From assembly GCF_008016795.1 (NCBI RefSeq), contig NZ_SDIK01000026.1, positions 1 to 52,706 on the forward strand: a DNA stretch of 52,706 nt. The letters are read 5' to 3'. Positions 43,133 through 52,255 of the stretch are shown here, piece after piece (position 1 is the stretch's first letter; each line of letters begins with the position of its first letter). The position numbers were made by a program, and so were the translations under genes. The stretch is from Prevotella brunnea. GTDB lineage: Bacteria; Bacteroidota; Bacteroidia; Bacteroidales; Bacteroidaceae. The notes under the pieces were generated by a model. That model did no database searches. It was not told the DNA's origin and saw nothing but the letters and a program-made list of their open reading frames with translations.

Positions 43133-44428
43133 ATGAACAATAGGTCGATTAACAACATATTCAAAGGCGACAAGGTCATCTGGATGGTCTTCTTCTTTCT
43201 TTGTATCATAAGCATCATCGAGGTGTACTCTGCCTCAAGTTCCTTATCCTACAAAGGCGGAAACTATTGGAATCCCATCCTCAAGCATGTCGGTACATTG
43301 GCCGTGGGCTGGTTCATGATGATTGTAGTCATGAACATAAAGTGTCGTTACTTCAAACTCGCCACACCCATCTTGCTCTTCGCCTCTTTTATCTTATTGA
43401 TATGGGTTTGGCTGGCAGGAGAAACCACCAACGGAGCCAATCGCTGGATATCGTTCTTAGGCATACAATTCCAACCATCGGAATTGGGAAAAGGTGCGCT
43501 CGTGCTTGCCATCTCACAAATCTTAAGTGCCATGCAGACCGACAAAGGAGCTGACAAGAAAGCGTTTCGTTTCATCCTCATCGTGTCGGCTTTCATCATT
43601 GGTCCGATTGTTTTCGAGAATTTATCCACGGCGATGCTCATATCGCTAACGGTGCTATTGATGATGTTCGTGGGACGAGTCCCCTTGAAGCAAATAGGAA
43701 AACTGCTTGGTGTATGTGCGTTATTCGCGGTGTTCTGCTTTGCCTTAATCATGTTGGTGGGGAACAACGAGGCTGCAACAAATCCGAAACAAACCCTCAC
43801 AGAGCAGACTATACAGGAAACACAGAAAGAAGAAGGTACCATCGACAAGCTCTTCCACCGCGCCGACACATGGAAAGCTCGCATATACAAATTTTTCGAC
43901 AATAAATATGTTGCGCCAAAAGACTTCGACTTGGATAAAGACGCTCAAGTGGGACACGCCAACATCGCCATTGCCTCTTCGAATGTTGTGGGCAAAGGTC
44001 CCGGCAACTCCACCGAACGCGACTTCCTGTCGCAGGCATTCTCTGACTTCATCTATGCCATCATCATCGAGGAAACGGGCATCGTGGGCGCGGCTTTAGT
44101 GGCACTGCTCTATATCGTGCTACTCTTCAGAACAGGCAAAATAGCCAACAAATGCGAAAATTCCTTTCCGGCTTTTCTTGCCATGGGCATCTCGTTCCTG
44201 TTGGTAACTCAGGCACTGTTCAATATGGCGGTTGCCGTAGGTCTGGCGCCCGTAACCGGACAGCCACTTCCACTCATCAGCAAAGGTGGAACATCAACCA
44301 TCATCAACTGCATTTACATTGGAGCACTGCTCAGCATCAGCCGATTTGCCAAACAGAGGGCGGGAGACACGAGAAATGTCTCAATGCCTTCCAATAACAT
44401 CTCCGAACAAACAATTGCTCACACATAA
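43133..44428 (+). CDS. ftsW: Septal peptidoglycan glycosyltransferase FtsW
   Basis: SEDS-family polymerase of lipid II at the septum, partner of the FtsI at 36769-38922. 431 residues with about ten membrane helices; motifs IEVYSASSSL, GANRWISFLGIQFQPSELGKGALV and the late LAPVTGQPLPLISKGGTS are typical SEDS signatures. The large periplasmic loop between helices 7 and 8 is expanded (about 100 residues, 204-305), ending with the catalytic-region segment near GNSTERDFLSQAFSDF. A 359-bp gap with array E separates it from murG. Confidence 0.95.
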   Translation: MNNRSINNIFKGDKVIWMVFFFLCIISIIEVYSASSSLSYKGGNYWNPILKHVGTLAVGWFMMIVVMNIKCRYFKLATPILLFASFILLIWVWLAGETTNGANRWISFLGIQFQPSELGKGALVLAISQILSAMQTDKGADKKAFRFILIVSAFIIGPIVFENLSTAMLISLTVLLMMFVGRVPLKQIGKLLGVCALFAVFCFALIMLVGNNEAATNPKQTLTEQTIQETQKEEGTIDKLFHRADTWKARIYKFFDNKYVAPKDFDLDKDAQVGHANIAIASSNVVGKGPGNSTERDFLSQAFSDFIYAIIIEETGIVGAALVALLYIVLLFRTGKIANKCENSFPAFLAMGISFLLVTQALFNMAVAVGLAPVTGQPLPLISKGGTSTIINCIYIGALLSISRFAKQRAGDTRNVSMPSNNISEQTIAHT

Positions 44429-44572
44429 AGAATCGGATGTTTTACCGCCAAAGGCGAGCATTCGCAATGACAATTTATTATCACCCGGGACACAGGAGAA
44501 AATTAGCAAACAGAAAGAGAAAGAAGGGCTCATTTTTCCCACTGATTATCAAACACTTATACATTCCATTTT

Positions 44573-44653
44573 AAAAGCTAAGCTTTTGCGGTGTAAAAGC
44601 TAAGCTTTTGCAATGTAAAAGCTAAGCTTTTGGAATGCGAAAGCTAAGCTTTT
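44573..44653. repeat. Array E: four 22-bp-period palindromic units between ftsW and murG
   Basis: Units start at 44573, 44595, 44617 and 44639. The first three are perfect AAAAGCTAAGCTTTT palindromes and the fourth starts with G. Spacers are GCGGTGT, GCAATGT and GGAATGC. The most regular copy in the window. TGATTATCA lies 30 bp before unit 1 start, the same distance as in array A, and the murG -7 element is 107 bp after the array. Confidence 0.95.
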
Positions 44654-44759
44654 GAAAACAAACAGAATAATTCTTGGTTACAAACAATGTTTTTTCACTC
44701 GCAAAATCTTAGAGAAAATAAAAAGAGGAGTAAAATTACAATAAGAGAAAAAAAATGAT

Positions 44760-44767
44760 TAACTTTG
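44760..44767 (+). promoter_or_regulatory. Internal -7 element (TAACTTTG) for murG-ftsZ
   Basis: TAACTTTGTA lies 20 bp before the murG ATG and matches the consensus, implying separate transcription of the second half of the cluster. The -33 region is weak. Confidence 0.6.
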
Positions 44768-44787
44768 TAAGTTAATAGTATAGAGCA

Positions 44788-45900
44788 ATGAATAAAGATT
44801 TAAGAATCATCATTAGCGGAGGTGGAACAGGCGGGCACATCTTCCCTGCCGTCTCCATAGCAAATGCCCTAAAAGCCAAGTGCCCGGAAGCGAAAATTCT
44901 CTTCGTCGGAGCGGAGGGCAGAATGGAAATGCAGCGCGTTCCTGCCGCAGGATACGAGATAAAAGGCTTACCTATCAAGGGGTTTAACAGAGCCAACAAA
45001 CTAAAAAACTTCAGCGTTCTCATAAAATTATGGAAGAGTTTGCGACTGGCAAAAAGAATTATCAAAGAGTTTAAGCCCCAAGTGGCAGTAGGAGTTGGCG
45101 GATATGCCAGTGGAGCAACGCTCTACGAATGCTCAAAAATGGGCATCCCATGCTTAATTCAAGAACAAAACTCATACGCGGGCGTTACCAACAAACTGCT
45201 TGCCAAGAGAGCACGAAAGATATGCGTGGCTTACGAGGGCATGGAACGCTTCTTCCCGGCGGAGAAAATCATCATGACCGGAAACCCCATACGACAGAAC
45301 ATCCTCGAAACAACAATTAGTCGGGAAGAAGCACGCAAGAGCTTCGGGTTGGATCCGCACAAGAAAACCATCTTGCTGGTGGGTGGAAGTCTGGGAGCAC
45401 GCACCATCAACCGCTCAATGCTGGAGCATCAGGACTTGATAGCCGCCAAAGCCGACGTACAATTTATATGGCAAACGGGGAAATATTATCATCAAAGCAT
45501 CCTCGAAACACTAAAAGGGAAAGAACTTCCCAACCTGAAAGTAACGGATTTCATCAGCGACATGGGCGCCGCCTATAAAGCTGCCGATTTGGTAATCAGC
45601 CGTGCCGGAGCAAGTTCCATCAGCGAATTTCAGCTCATTGGGAAACCGGTCATTCTCGTGCCCAGCCCAAACGTGGCAGAAGACCATCAGACAAAAAACG
45701 CCATGGCTCTCGTAAAGAAGGGCGCGGCATTATTCACCAAAGATGCCGACGCACCGGAAACATTGCTCGCACTGGCATTGAATACCATTGCCGATGATGA
45801 AAAACTTAGGAATCTGAGTGAGAATGTCAGAAAAATGGGACTGGAGAACTCGGCAAACATCATCGCGGATGAAGTGTTGAGACTGATAAAACAGAATTAA
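44788..45900 (+). CDS. murG: UDP-GlcNAc:lipid I N-acetylglucosaminyltransferase
   Basis: GT28 glycosyltransferase at the inner membrane face that converts lipid I to lipid II. 370 residues with the glycine-rich loop SGGGTGGHIFP (GGGTGGH at 11-17), VGVGGYASGATL, QEQNSYAGVTNK, LLVGGSLGARTIN and the C-domain SRAGASSISEFQLIGKPVILVPSP. The start at 44788 agrees with the upstream -7 element. Two bases separate it from murC. Confidence 0.97.
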   Translation: MNKDLRIIISGGGTGGHIFPAVSIANALKAKCPEAKILFVGAEGRMEMQRVPAAGYEIKGLPIKGFNRANKLKNFSVLIKLWKSLRLAKRIIKEFKPQVAVGVGGYASGATLYECSKMGIPCLIQEQNSYAGVTNKLLAKRARKICVAYEGMERFFPAEKIIMTGNPIRQNILETTISREEARKSFGLDPHKKTILLVGGSLGARTINRSMLEHQDLIAAKADVQFIWQTGKYYHQSILETLKGKELPNLKVTDFISDMGAAYKAADLVISRAGASSISEFQLIGKPVILVPSPNVAEDHQTKNAMALVKKGAALFTKDADAPETLLALALNTIADDEKLRNLSENVRKMGLENSANIIADEVLRLIKQN

Positions 45901-45902
45901 AA

Positions 45903-47282
45903 ATGGACTTCAAAGACATAAAAGCAGTTTACTTTATCGGTGCGGGAGGCATTGGCATGAGCGCACTCGCACGCTATTTCCGCCAAAAAGGACTTGTAGT
46001 GGGCGGATACGACAAAACCCCCACCAACCTTACACGCAAACTGGAGCAAGAAGGCATAAGATTACATTACGAGGAAAATCCGGATTTCATACCCAAGGAG
46101 TGCAAACAGAAAAACTCCACGTTAGTAGTCTATACCCCTGCCATTCCATCCACGCACAAAGAACTTGCTTTTTTTCGTGAAAACGGATTTGAAACGGAAA
46201 AGCGCGCCCAAGTATTGGGACGATTAACACAGACACACAAAGGACTATGTTTCGCGGGAACGCACGGCAAAACAACCACATCCTCCATGTGTGCCCACAT
46301 CATGCACCAAAGCCATCTTGACTGCAATGCATTCCTCGGAGGAATTTCAAAGAACTACGGCACAAATTACATCCTCTCGGACAAGAGCGACTACGTGGTG
46401 ATTGAAGCAGATGAGTTCGACCGATCATTCCATTGGCTTCGACCGTGGATGAGCGTCATCACCTCCACCGACCCCGACCACTTGGACATCTATGGAACGA
46501 AAGAGGCTTATCTTGAGAGCTTCCGACACTATACGGAACTGATACAACCGGGTGGAGTCTTGGTGATACACAAGGAATTGGAAATGAGACCACATCCACA
46601 ACCGAGCGTAACCGTATATGACTACGCACGAAACGAAGGCGATTTCCACGCAGAGAACATCAAGATGGAGAATGGAACCATTCGCTTTGACCTCGTTTCG
46701 CCCATCGAAAACGTAAACAACATAGAATTAGGACAACCCGTTCCCATCAATATAGAAAACAGCATCGCAGCCATGGCTTTGGCACAACTAAACGGATGTA
46801 CCGCCGATGAATTGCGGAACGGCATGAAAACCTACGCGGGAGTGGATCGCCGGTTCGATTTCAAAATCAAGAATGACCGGCATGTGTTGGTCTCTGACTA
46901 CGGACATCATCCGAAAGAAATCATCCAAAGTGCAGAAAGCTTGAAGGAAATTTATCCCAACCGTAAGATTACGGTGATATTCCAACCTCATCTCTACACA
47001 CGAACAAGAGATTTCCACAAAGAGTTCGCCAACGCGTTAAGCCATTTCGACGAAGTGGTGCTGACGGAAATCTATCCGGCGCGCGAAGAACCAATCAAAG
47101 GAGTTAGCTCCGCACTTATCTTCGAAAACCTGAAAGAAGGCATAGAACGAAAAATGATCGTTAAGGATGAGGTCTTGGACTTTGTAAAAAGCAGAGATTT
47201 TGACGTGTTAGTGATATTGGGCGCAGGAAACTTAGATAACTATGTCCCCGAAATAGCGAAAATCATCAAAGCAAAAAAATAA
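45903..47282 (+). CDS. murC: UDP-N-acetylmuramate--L-alanine ligase
   Basis: ATP-dependent ligase adding L-alanine to UDP-MurNAc. 459 residues with the N-terminal VYFIGAGGIGMSALAR (GAGGIGMS at 13-20), the ATP loop GTHGKTT (119-125), EADEFDRSF, and VSDYGHHPKEI. The spacing of 2-3 bp to both neighbours shows a compact operon. Confidence 0.97.
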   Translation: MDFKDIKAVYFIGAGGIGMSALARYFRQKGLVVGGYDKTPTNLTRKLEQEGIRLHYEENPDFIPKECKQKNSTLVVYTPAIPSTHKELAFFRENGFETEKRAQVLGRLTQTHKGLCFAGTHGKTTTSSMCAHIMHQSHLDCNAFLGGISKNYGTNYILSDKSDYVVIEADEFDRSFHWLRPWMSVITSTDPDHLDIYGTKEAYLESFRHYTELIQPGGVLVIHKELEMRPHPQPSVTVYDYARNEGDFHAENIKMENGTIRFDLVSPIENVNNIELGQPVPINIENSIAAMALAQLNGCTADELRNGMKTYAGVDRRFDFKIKNDRHVLVSDYGHHPKEIIQSAESLKEIYPNRKITVIFQPHLYTRTRDFHKEFANALSHFDEVVLTEIYPAREEPIKGVSSALIFENLKEGIERKMIVKDEVLDFVKSRDFDVLVILGAGNLDNYVPEIAKIIKAKK

Positions 47283-47285
47283 GAA

Positions 47286-48173
47286 ATGCAGATACATTGG
47301 AAAAAGATCATCATCGGAACATTGGATGTCATCTTGGCAATTTATCTTGTCATGGCGGTTACTGCTTGGAACACGCCGGACAAAACCAATCGTATCTGCA
47401 CGAAAGTGGATATCAATATATCCGATTCCAATAACTCCGGCTTCCTAAGCGCGGAAGAAATAAAGAAAATCCTCGTAAAAGAAGAACTCTATCCGCTAAA
47501 CAAACAATTAAAATTCATAGAGCCACGCAAGATTGAGGAAGCACTGAAGGTGGGGCCATTCGTGAACACCGCAGAATGTTACGTTACGGAAAACGGACAC
47601 GTAAACATCACAATTTCACAACGGATGCCCATCATCAGAATAAAAAGCGAGAATGGAGATGATTATTATCTTGATGATAACGGGGGCATCTTGCCTAACT
47701 CAAAATACACAAGCGACCTGATTATCGCATCGGGAAACATTAGTCAGTGGTTCGCACGATATGGTATCGCCCCACTCGCGAAGACAATCAGTCAATCAAA
47801 CTTCTGGCTTAACCAAATAGAACAAATCAATGTGCGCGAAGATCGGGGAATAGAAATCGTCCCACGCGTCGGAGAACACATCGCTTTTTTAGGCTTCTTA
47901 CCCACGAAAAAAGGAAAATCGGCAAACGAGAAATCTGTAAGTGAGTTCGCAAAGAAAAAACTAACACGACTGGAGAAATTCTATCGCTATGGACTCGCAC
48001 ACGCCGGATGGAACAAATATTCCTACATCAACGTCGAATTCGACAACCAAATCATCTGTAAGAGAAGAACTGAGACTGAAAATCGGCAAGAAGTCAATAC
48101 AGTGAAAACAGAAAAGAAAGAAGAAACGGTAAAGAAAGAAAAGCCGGAAGAAACAAACGAGGCAACAGAATAA
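47286..48173 (+). CDS. ftsQ: Cell division protein FtsQ
   Basis: Bitopic divisome protein linking FtsL/FtsB to other division proteins. 295 residues: short cytoplasmic part, one membrane helix (about 7-26), a POTRA-like region beginning with ICTKVDINISDSNNSGFLSAEEIKKIL, and the FtsQ beta domain (TISQRMPIIRIKSENGDDYYLDDNGGILP). The last ~40 residues are a Lys/Glu-rich low-complexity tail. Called from topology, motif pattern and position between murC and ftsA. Confidence 0.88.
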   Translation: MQIHWKKIIIGTLDVILAIYLVMAVTAWNTPDKTNRICTKVDINISDSNNSGFLSAEEIKKILVKEELYPLNKQLKFIEPRKIEEALKVGPFVNTAECYVTENGHVNITISQRMPIIRIKSENGDDYYLDDNGGILPNSKYTSDLIIASGNISQWFARYGIAPLAKTISQSNFWLNQIEQINVREDRGIEIVPRVGEHIAFLGFLPTKKGKSANEKSVSEFAKKKLTRLEKFYRYGLAHAGWNKYSYINVEFDNQIICKRRTETENRQEVNTVKTEKKEETVKKEKPEETNEATE

Positions 48174-48201
48174 AGGAAAAAGAAAAATAATATATACGTA
48201 T

Positions 48202-49647
48202 ATGGCAGAATTCATTGTAGCCATTGAACTGGGCTCATCAAAGATTACGGGAATTGCCGGCAAGAAGAACCTTGACGGAAGTATCTCTGTGAACGCCGTT
48301 GTCAAAGAAAACGCCTCACAATGCATCCGCAAAGGCGTAGTCTATAACATCGACAAGACAGGGCAGTGCTTAACCAACATCATCGCAAAACTCAAGAAAC
48401 AACTGAAACACGAAATCTCACATGTCTATGTGGGCGTGGGAGGACAGTCGATTCGCAGCGTGAGGAATGTCATCATCAAAGAATTGCCAAACGACACCAT
48501 CATCACCGGAGACATGATAAACGAACTGATGGACGCTAACCGCAACATGACTTATCAGGATCAGGAGATTTTGGACGCTGCCACACAGGAATACAAAGTG
48601 GACAATCAATACGCCATCGACCCCGTTGGCATAAAAGCAAGCCACTTGGAAGGAAACTTCCTAAACATATTGTGGCGCAAATCATTCTACGATAACCTCA
48701 ATAACTGCTTCGAGAAAGCAGGCATCGCCATTGCGGAGATGTACCTTGCTCCGCTGGCATTGGCTGACAGCGTACTGACAGAAGCGGAAAAACGAGGCGG
48801 ATGCGTACTTGTGGACTTGGGAGCAGACACCACCACCATATCCGTTTATCACAAGAACATCCTCCGCCACCTTGCTGTCTTACCACTCGGAGGCGCAAAC
48901 ATAACGAAAGACATAGCCAGTCTGCAAATGGAAGAGAAAGACGCGGAGGCAATGAAGCTGAAATACGCCAGCGCATTCACAGAGAACAACGACATCGACA
49001 ACAACCTTAACTACTCCATAGATGCGGAAAGAACTGTAGAAAGTAGAAAATTCATAGAGATTGTCGAGGCACGAGTGGAAGAAATCATAGAGAACGTAAT
49101 CTATCAGATACCACCGGAATTCATCGACAAACTGCTGGGAGGCTTTATCCTCACCGGCGGAGGCTCAAACCTGAAGAACATTGAGCAGGCTTTCCGTAAT
49201 CACACGCATGTAAGCAAGGTTAGAATGGCAAAATTCGTCGCACAGACCATCACCACCGGCGATTCGGATATCAACGCTAAGAACGGAACCATGAACACTA
49301 TCCTTGGACTACTGGCAAAGGGAGACATGAACTGCGCCGGCGAACCCATCAATCCGGATAAAAACCTTTTCGACGAAAACAAGGCAACAACTTCAAGTAC
49401 CACGGATATTCATCAGACACCTCGAAGGGCACCGGAAATAGGTCAAGGCGTAGTACTGACTGCTGCTGAGAAAGAAAAAGCCGAAGCAAACAAGAGAAAA
49501 CAGGAGGAAGAAGAACGCAAGCGAAAGGAAGAAGAAAAAGAAAGATTGCGCAAGGAAGAAGAAGAGAAACGCAAAAACAGCTTCTGGGGAAAATTACAGC
49601 GTAAAATCAAAGAGTTTGGAGGTTCCATCCTTGAGCCTGAAGACTGA
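48202..49647 (+). CDS. ftsA: Cell division protein FtsA
   Basis: Actin-like ATPase tethering FtsZ to the membrane. 481 residues: AIELGSSKITGIAGKK (phosphate 1), VYVGVGGQSIRS, CVLVDLGADTTTISVY (phosphate 2) and GGFILTGGGSNL (adenosine motif). After the actin core, residues ~420-460 form a very charged Glu/Lys/Arg helix; the end NSFWGKLQRKIKEFGGSI is an amphipathic membrane-targeting helix. The long charged linker replaces the short one of Escherichia coli. Confidence 0.95.
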   Translation: MAEFIVAIELGSSKITGIAGKKNLDGSISVNAVVKENASQCIRKGVVYNIDKTGQCLTNIIAKLKKQLKHEISHVYVGVGGQSIRSVRNVIIKELPNDTIITGDMINELMDANRNMTYQDQEILDAATQEYKVDNQYAIDPVGIKASHLEGNFLNILWRKSFYDNLNNCFEKAGIAIAEMYLAPLALADSVLTEAEKRGGCVLVDLGADTTTISVYHKNILRHLAVLPLGGANITKDIASLQMEEKDAEAMKLKYASAFTENNDIDNNLNYSIDAERTVESRKFIEIVEARVEEIIENVIYQIPPEFIDKLLGGFILTGGGSNLKNIEQAFRNHTHVSKVRMAKFVAQTITTGDSDINAKNGTMNTILGLLAKGDMNCAGEPINPDKNLFDENKATTSSTTDIHQTPRRAPEIGQGVVLTAAEKEKAEANKRKQEEEERKRKEEEKERLRKEEEEKRKNSFWGKLQRKIKEFGGSILEPED

Positions 49648-49701
49648 TGAACTTCATGAAGAGATGTTTTAGATTGGAAAACAAAAAAAGAACAAAAGGT
49701 T

Positions 49702-51015
49702 ATGGCAGATAACAATAATAAATTAGATATTCTTGATTTTGGGGAAACCGAACAGAACAGTATCATCAAAGTTATAGGAGTTGGTGGCGGTGGTGGCAAT
49801 GCCGTTAATCACATGTACAAAGAGGGCATTCACGAAGTAACGTTCGTTCTTTGCAATACCGATGCACAAGCCCTCAACGATTCTCCCGTACCCATCCATC
49901 TGCAATTAGGCAAAGAAGGACTTGGTGCCGGAAATAAACCGGACAAAGCACGCCAAGCGGCAGAAGACACGATAGAAGACATAAAGAAAATGCTCGACGA
50001 TGGCACAAAAATGGCATTCATCACAGCAGGAATGGGAGGCGGAACCGGAACCGGAGCAGCACCTGTAATTGCCAGAGTGAGCAAAGAACTGGGTATCTTG
50101 ACCGTGGGAATTGTAACCATTCCTTTCCGATTTGAAGGCGACAAGAAGATCGATCAGGCACTCGATGGTGTAGAAGAAATGGCAAAACATGTTGATGCCT
50201 TGCTGGTTATCAACAACGAGCGATTGCGCGAAATCTATCCGGAGATGAACGTGCTTGATGCTTTCGGAAAAGCTGACGACACGTTAAGCGTAGCAGCGAA
50301 GAGCATTGCAGAGATTATCACGGTGCACGGACTGATAAATCTTGACTTCAACGACGTGAAAACAGTGCTAAAGGATGGTGGTGTAGCCATCATGAGCACC
50401 GGCTATGGCGAAGGAGAAGGCAGAGTGAAGCAAGCGATTGAAGACGCGCTCAACTCCCCATTGCTCAACGAGAATGACATCTACAACTCGAAGAAGATAT
50501 TGCTATCCATCAATTTCAGCAGCGACAGACAGGAGAATCCGGGACTGACAATGGAGGAGATGAACGATATCAATGATTTCATGGGACGATTCAGCGACGG
50601 TTTCGAACTGAAATGGGGACTGGCACTCGACCCCGCACTCGACAAGAAAGTAAAAGTAACCGTGCTTGCCACAGGTTTCGGCATCGAAGACGTGGACGGA
50701 ATGAACAGTCATCTCCTCAAGCACTCGCAGGAAGAGGCAGCACGCATCGCAGAGGAAGAAGAACGAAAGGCAGAACGCAGAGACCGAAGGGAGCGTTATT
50801 ACAAGGACAACAACAACTCGCAGTACAAACGTCGCCCACACATCTATCTTTTCTCGCAAGAAGATTTGGACAACGAGGACATCATCCTTGCCATAGAAAA
50901 CACGCCAACCTACAAGCGCACAAAGCAGATGATAAAAGAACTGAAGACTACCCCCGAGAAGCCGGAAGATGATGGACAGGTAGAGGAAATACAGGGTGTC
51001 ATCAGCTTTACTTAA
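49702..51015 (+). CDS. ftsZ: Cell division protein FtsZ
   Basis: Tubulin-like GTPase forming the Z-ring. 437 residues: GVGGGGGNAVNHM (26-38), the tubulin signature GGGTGTG (112-118), NNERLREIYPE and NLDFNDVKTVL. A charged, variable C-terminal linker with basic stretch (AERRDRRERYYKDN) follows, and the tail ends VEEIQGVISFT. Last gene of the cluster; the next gene, recO, is convergent. Confidence 0.97.
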   Translation: MADNNNKLDILDFGETEQNSIIKVIGVGGGGGNAVNHMYKEGIHEVTFVLCNTDAQALNDSPVPIHLQLGKEGLGAGNKPDKARQAAEDTIEDIKKMLDDGTKMAFITAGMGGGTGTGAAPVIARVSKELGILTVGIVTIPFRFEGDKKIDQALDGVEEMAKHVDALLVINNERLREIYPEMNVLDAFGKADDTLSVAAKSIAEIITVHGLINLDFNDVKTVLKDGGVAIMSTGYGEGEGRVKQAIEDALNSPLLNENDIYNSKKILLSINFSSDRQENPGLTMEEMNDINDFMGRFSDGFELKWGLALDPALDKKVKVTVLATGFGIEDVDGMNSHLLKHSQEEAARIAEEEERKAERRDRRERYYKDNNNSQYKRRPHIYLFSQEDLDNEDIILAIENTPTYKRTKQMIKELKTTPEKPEDDGQVEEIQGVISFT

Positions 51016-51313
51016 AGTGGGGATTAGAGCACTGCCACTTCGGTCGGCAAGATGGCGCCACTTCAGTATTTTCCGACTGCCATATCACCTTATGACGCTA
51101 AAAAGCAAAGTCAAGCAAGCAAAGTGAGGCAACGGAATACGCAACTTAGCATACTTGCGACCGATACCGATAAAAAAAAGCGAAGGACTTACCGCATAGT
51201 ATCAGCCCGGTCAGTTCGAGGTGGCGATGTTATAGAACCGAAACAACAGGGGAAAAGCCACAAGGGTCGCATAAATTTTTATGACAATTAAAACTTGTCG
51301 GATGAACAGATGC
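51016..51313. other. Intergenic region between convergent ftsZ and recO
   Basis: About 298 bp with no credible gene and no strong terminator hairpin. In several Bacteroidetes a GatB/YqeY-domain gene follows ftsZ; none is present here. The short open frame at 51052 lacks similarity. Confidence 0.5.
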
Positions 51314-52039
51314 TTACGAAAAAACATCTTTCAAGATCGAAAAACTTCGCAACTCGGGCATATTGGGGATATGCAAACGATAATAATAAAGGATGAGAGC
51401 GGCGATTCGGTTGCGCTCTTCATGTGTAAACTTAAAAAGGTGCATCGTTTCGTAATTCATACGCATTAGATTTATCACAAAGGTTGCGTCTGCAGATGAA
51501 AGGAAATCGGTATGAAGCGGTGCTTTCGGAGAGAAACAACCATTACGCAAATCAAAAAAGCTACCTTCCCGATAGGTCGTAAGATTAGGATAAAAACCAA
51601 CAAACCTGCTTAAACGTGCCATGAAAAGCAAATGGAAGTTGGCAAGACCTTCAGAAGAAGCGTCGAGCCACTCCAAACTATTCACTATATAACGAAACAG
51701 TGCGGCGTTCTCCTGCTCGGATTGCGTTACATAAAAAAGGAATTCGGAAAGGAAGAAAAGCAAACTCGACTTTATCGGATCAAATGGAATGGTGGAATAA
51801 GGAACAGCGATACGCGCATCGCGGATATGCTGCAGGGTGGACCGAGCACGATCGAAATATTCCAAATCAAGGATTGTCAAAGGTTGGAAATATTGCTTCT
51901 TAACTCTCGATTTGGAAGTCTTGGGAACGCGCACGATGAAAGACACTCGCCCCGACTTTTCAGTAAGGACATCTACGATGAGCGAAGACTCACCATATTT
52001 AATGCTTCGCAGTACCACAGCAGCTGTTTTTACCAACAT
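51314..52039 (-). CDS. recO: DNA repair protein RecO
   Basis: Recombination mediator that loads RecA through RecFOR and anneals single strands. 241 residues with the N-terminal OB fold starting KTAAVVLRSIKYGESSLIVDVLTEKSGRVSFIVRVPK, then the helical domain. Cys residues of the zinc-binding loop found in many RecO proteins are absent, as is common in this phylum. A -7 element (CAAAAGTA on the plus strand, 52058-52065) lies 19 bp upstream. Confidence 0.93.
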   Translation of the reverse strand: MLVKTAAVVLRSIKYGESSLIVDVLTEKSGRVSFIVRVPKTSKSRVKKQYFQPLTILDLEYFDRARSTLQHIRDARIAVPYSTIPFDPIKSSLLFFLSEFLFYVTQSEQENAALFRYIVNSLEWLDASSEGLANFHLLFMARLSRFVGFYPNLTTYREGSFFDLRNGCFSPKAPLHTDFLSSADATFVINLMRMNYETMHLFKFTHEERNRIAALILYYYRLHIPNMPELRSFSILKDVFS

Positions 52040-52057
52040 AACCTAACTTAAAACATA

Positions 52058-52065
52058 CAAAAGTA
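52058..52065 (-). promoter_or_regulatory. -7 element (TACTTTTG, minus strand) for recO
   Basis: Reverse complement gives TACTTTTG, matching TAnnTTTG, 19 bp before the recO start. Confidence 0.55.
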
Positions 52066-52103
52066 CAAAAAAATAAGCTTTTGATAAAAAATAAGCAGGA
52101 AAA

Positions 52104-52135
52104 TTTGGCAGGATAAAATAAATGCGCTACCTTTG
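52104..52135 (+). promoter_or_regulatory. Promoter of tRNA-Glu and rpsT
   Basis: TTTG (52104-52107), a 20-bp gap and TACCTTTG (52128-52135) followed by CA: a full Bacteroidetes promoter, 21 bp before the tRNA. rpsT is probably co-transcribed. Confidence 0.8.
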
Positions 52136-52156
52136 CACCCGCAATTAAAACAGCAT

Positions 52157-52228
52157 GGTCCCTTCGTCTATCGGCTAGGACACAAGATTTTCATTCTTGC
52201 AAGAGGGGTTCGATTCCCCTAGGGACTA
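52157..52228 (+). tRNA. tRNA-Glu (anticodon TTC)
   Basis: 72-nt cloverleaf. The acceptor stem pairs GGTCCCT (52157-52163) with AGGGACT (52221-52227, one G-T pair), with discriminator A228. The anticodon stem CAAGA/TCTTG encloses TTTTCAT, giving anticodon TTC. The T arm is AGGGG TTCGATT CCCCT. CCA is not encoded. Confidence 0.95.
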
Positions 52229-52255
52229 CGATACAAACAATTAGAGAAAGTAAAG

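Larger units (their letters stand above)
44429..44787. other. 359-bp gap inside the dcw cluster
   Basis: Contains TGATTATCA (44543-44551), array E (44573-44653) and a -7 element (44760-44767) before murG. No open frame is credible. In most Bacteroidetes clusters ftsW and murG are adjacent or nearly so, and this is the largest gap in the cluster here. Confidence 0.65.

Noticed and set aside
597..44653. Four-unit arrays as CRISPR
   Set aside because: Units are only 15-19 bp with 3-7 bp spacers, always four copies, and no cas genes are nearby.
44573..44653. Array palindromes as intrinsic terminators
   Set aside because: Each stem would be six mostly A-U pairs with a 3-nt loop, without a G-C core, and array E is inside an operon. 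Stop function is unlikely, though not tested.
51052..51291. Short open frame after ftsZ
   Set aside because: Low-complexity Lys/Arg/Ser content and no similarity to GatB/YqeY or any known family.
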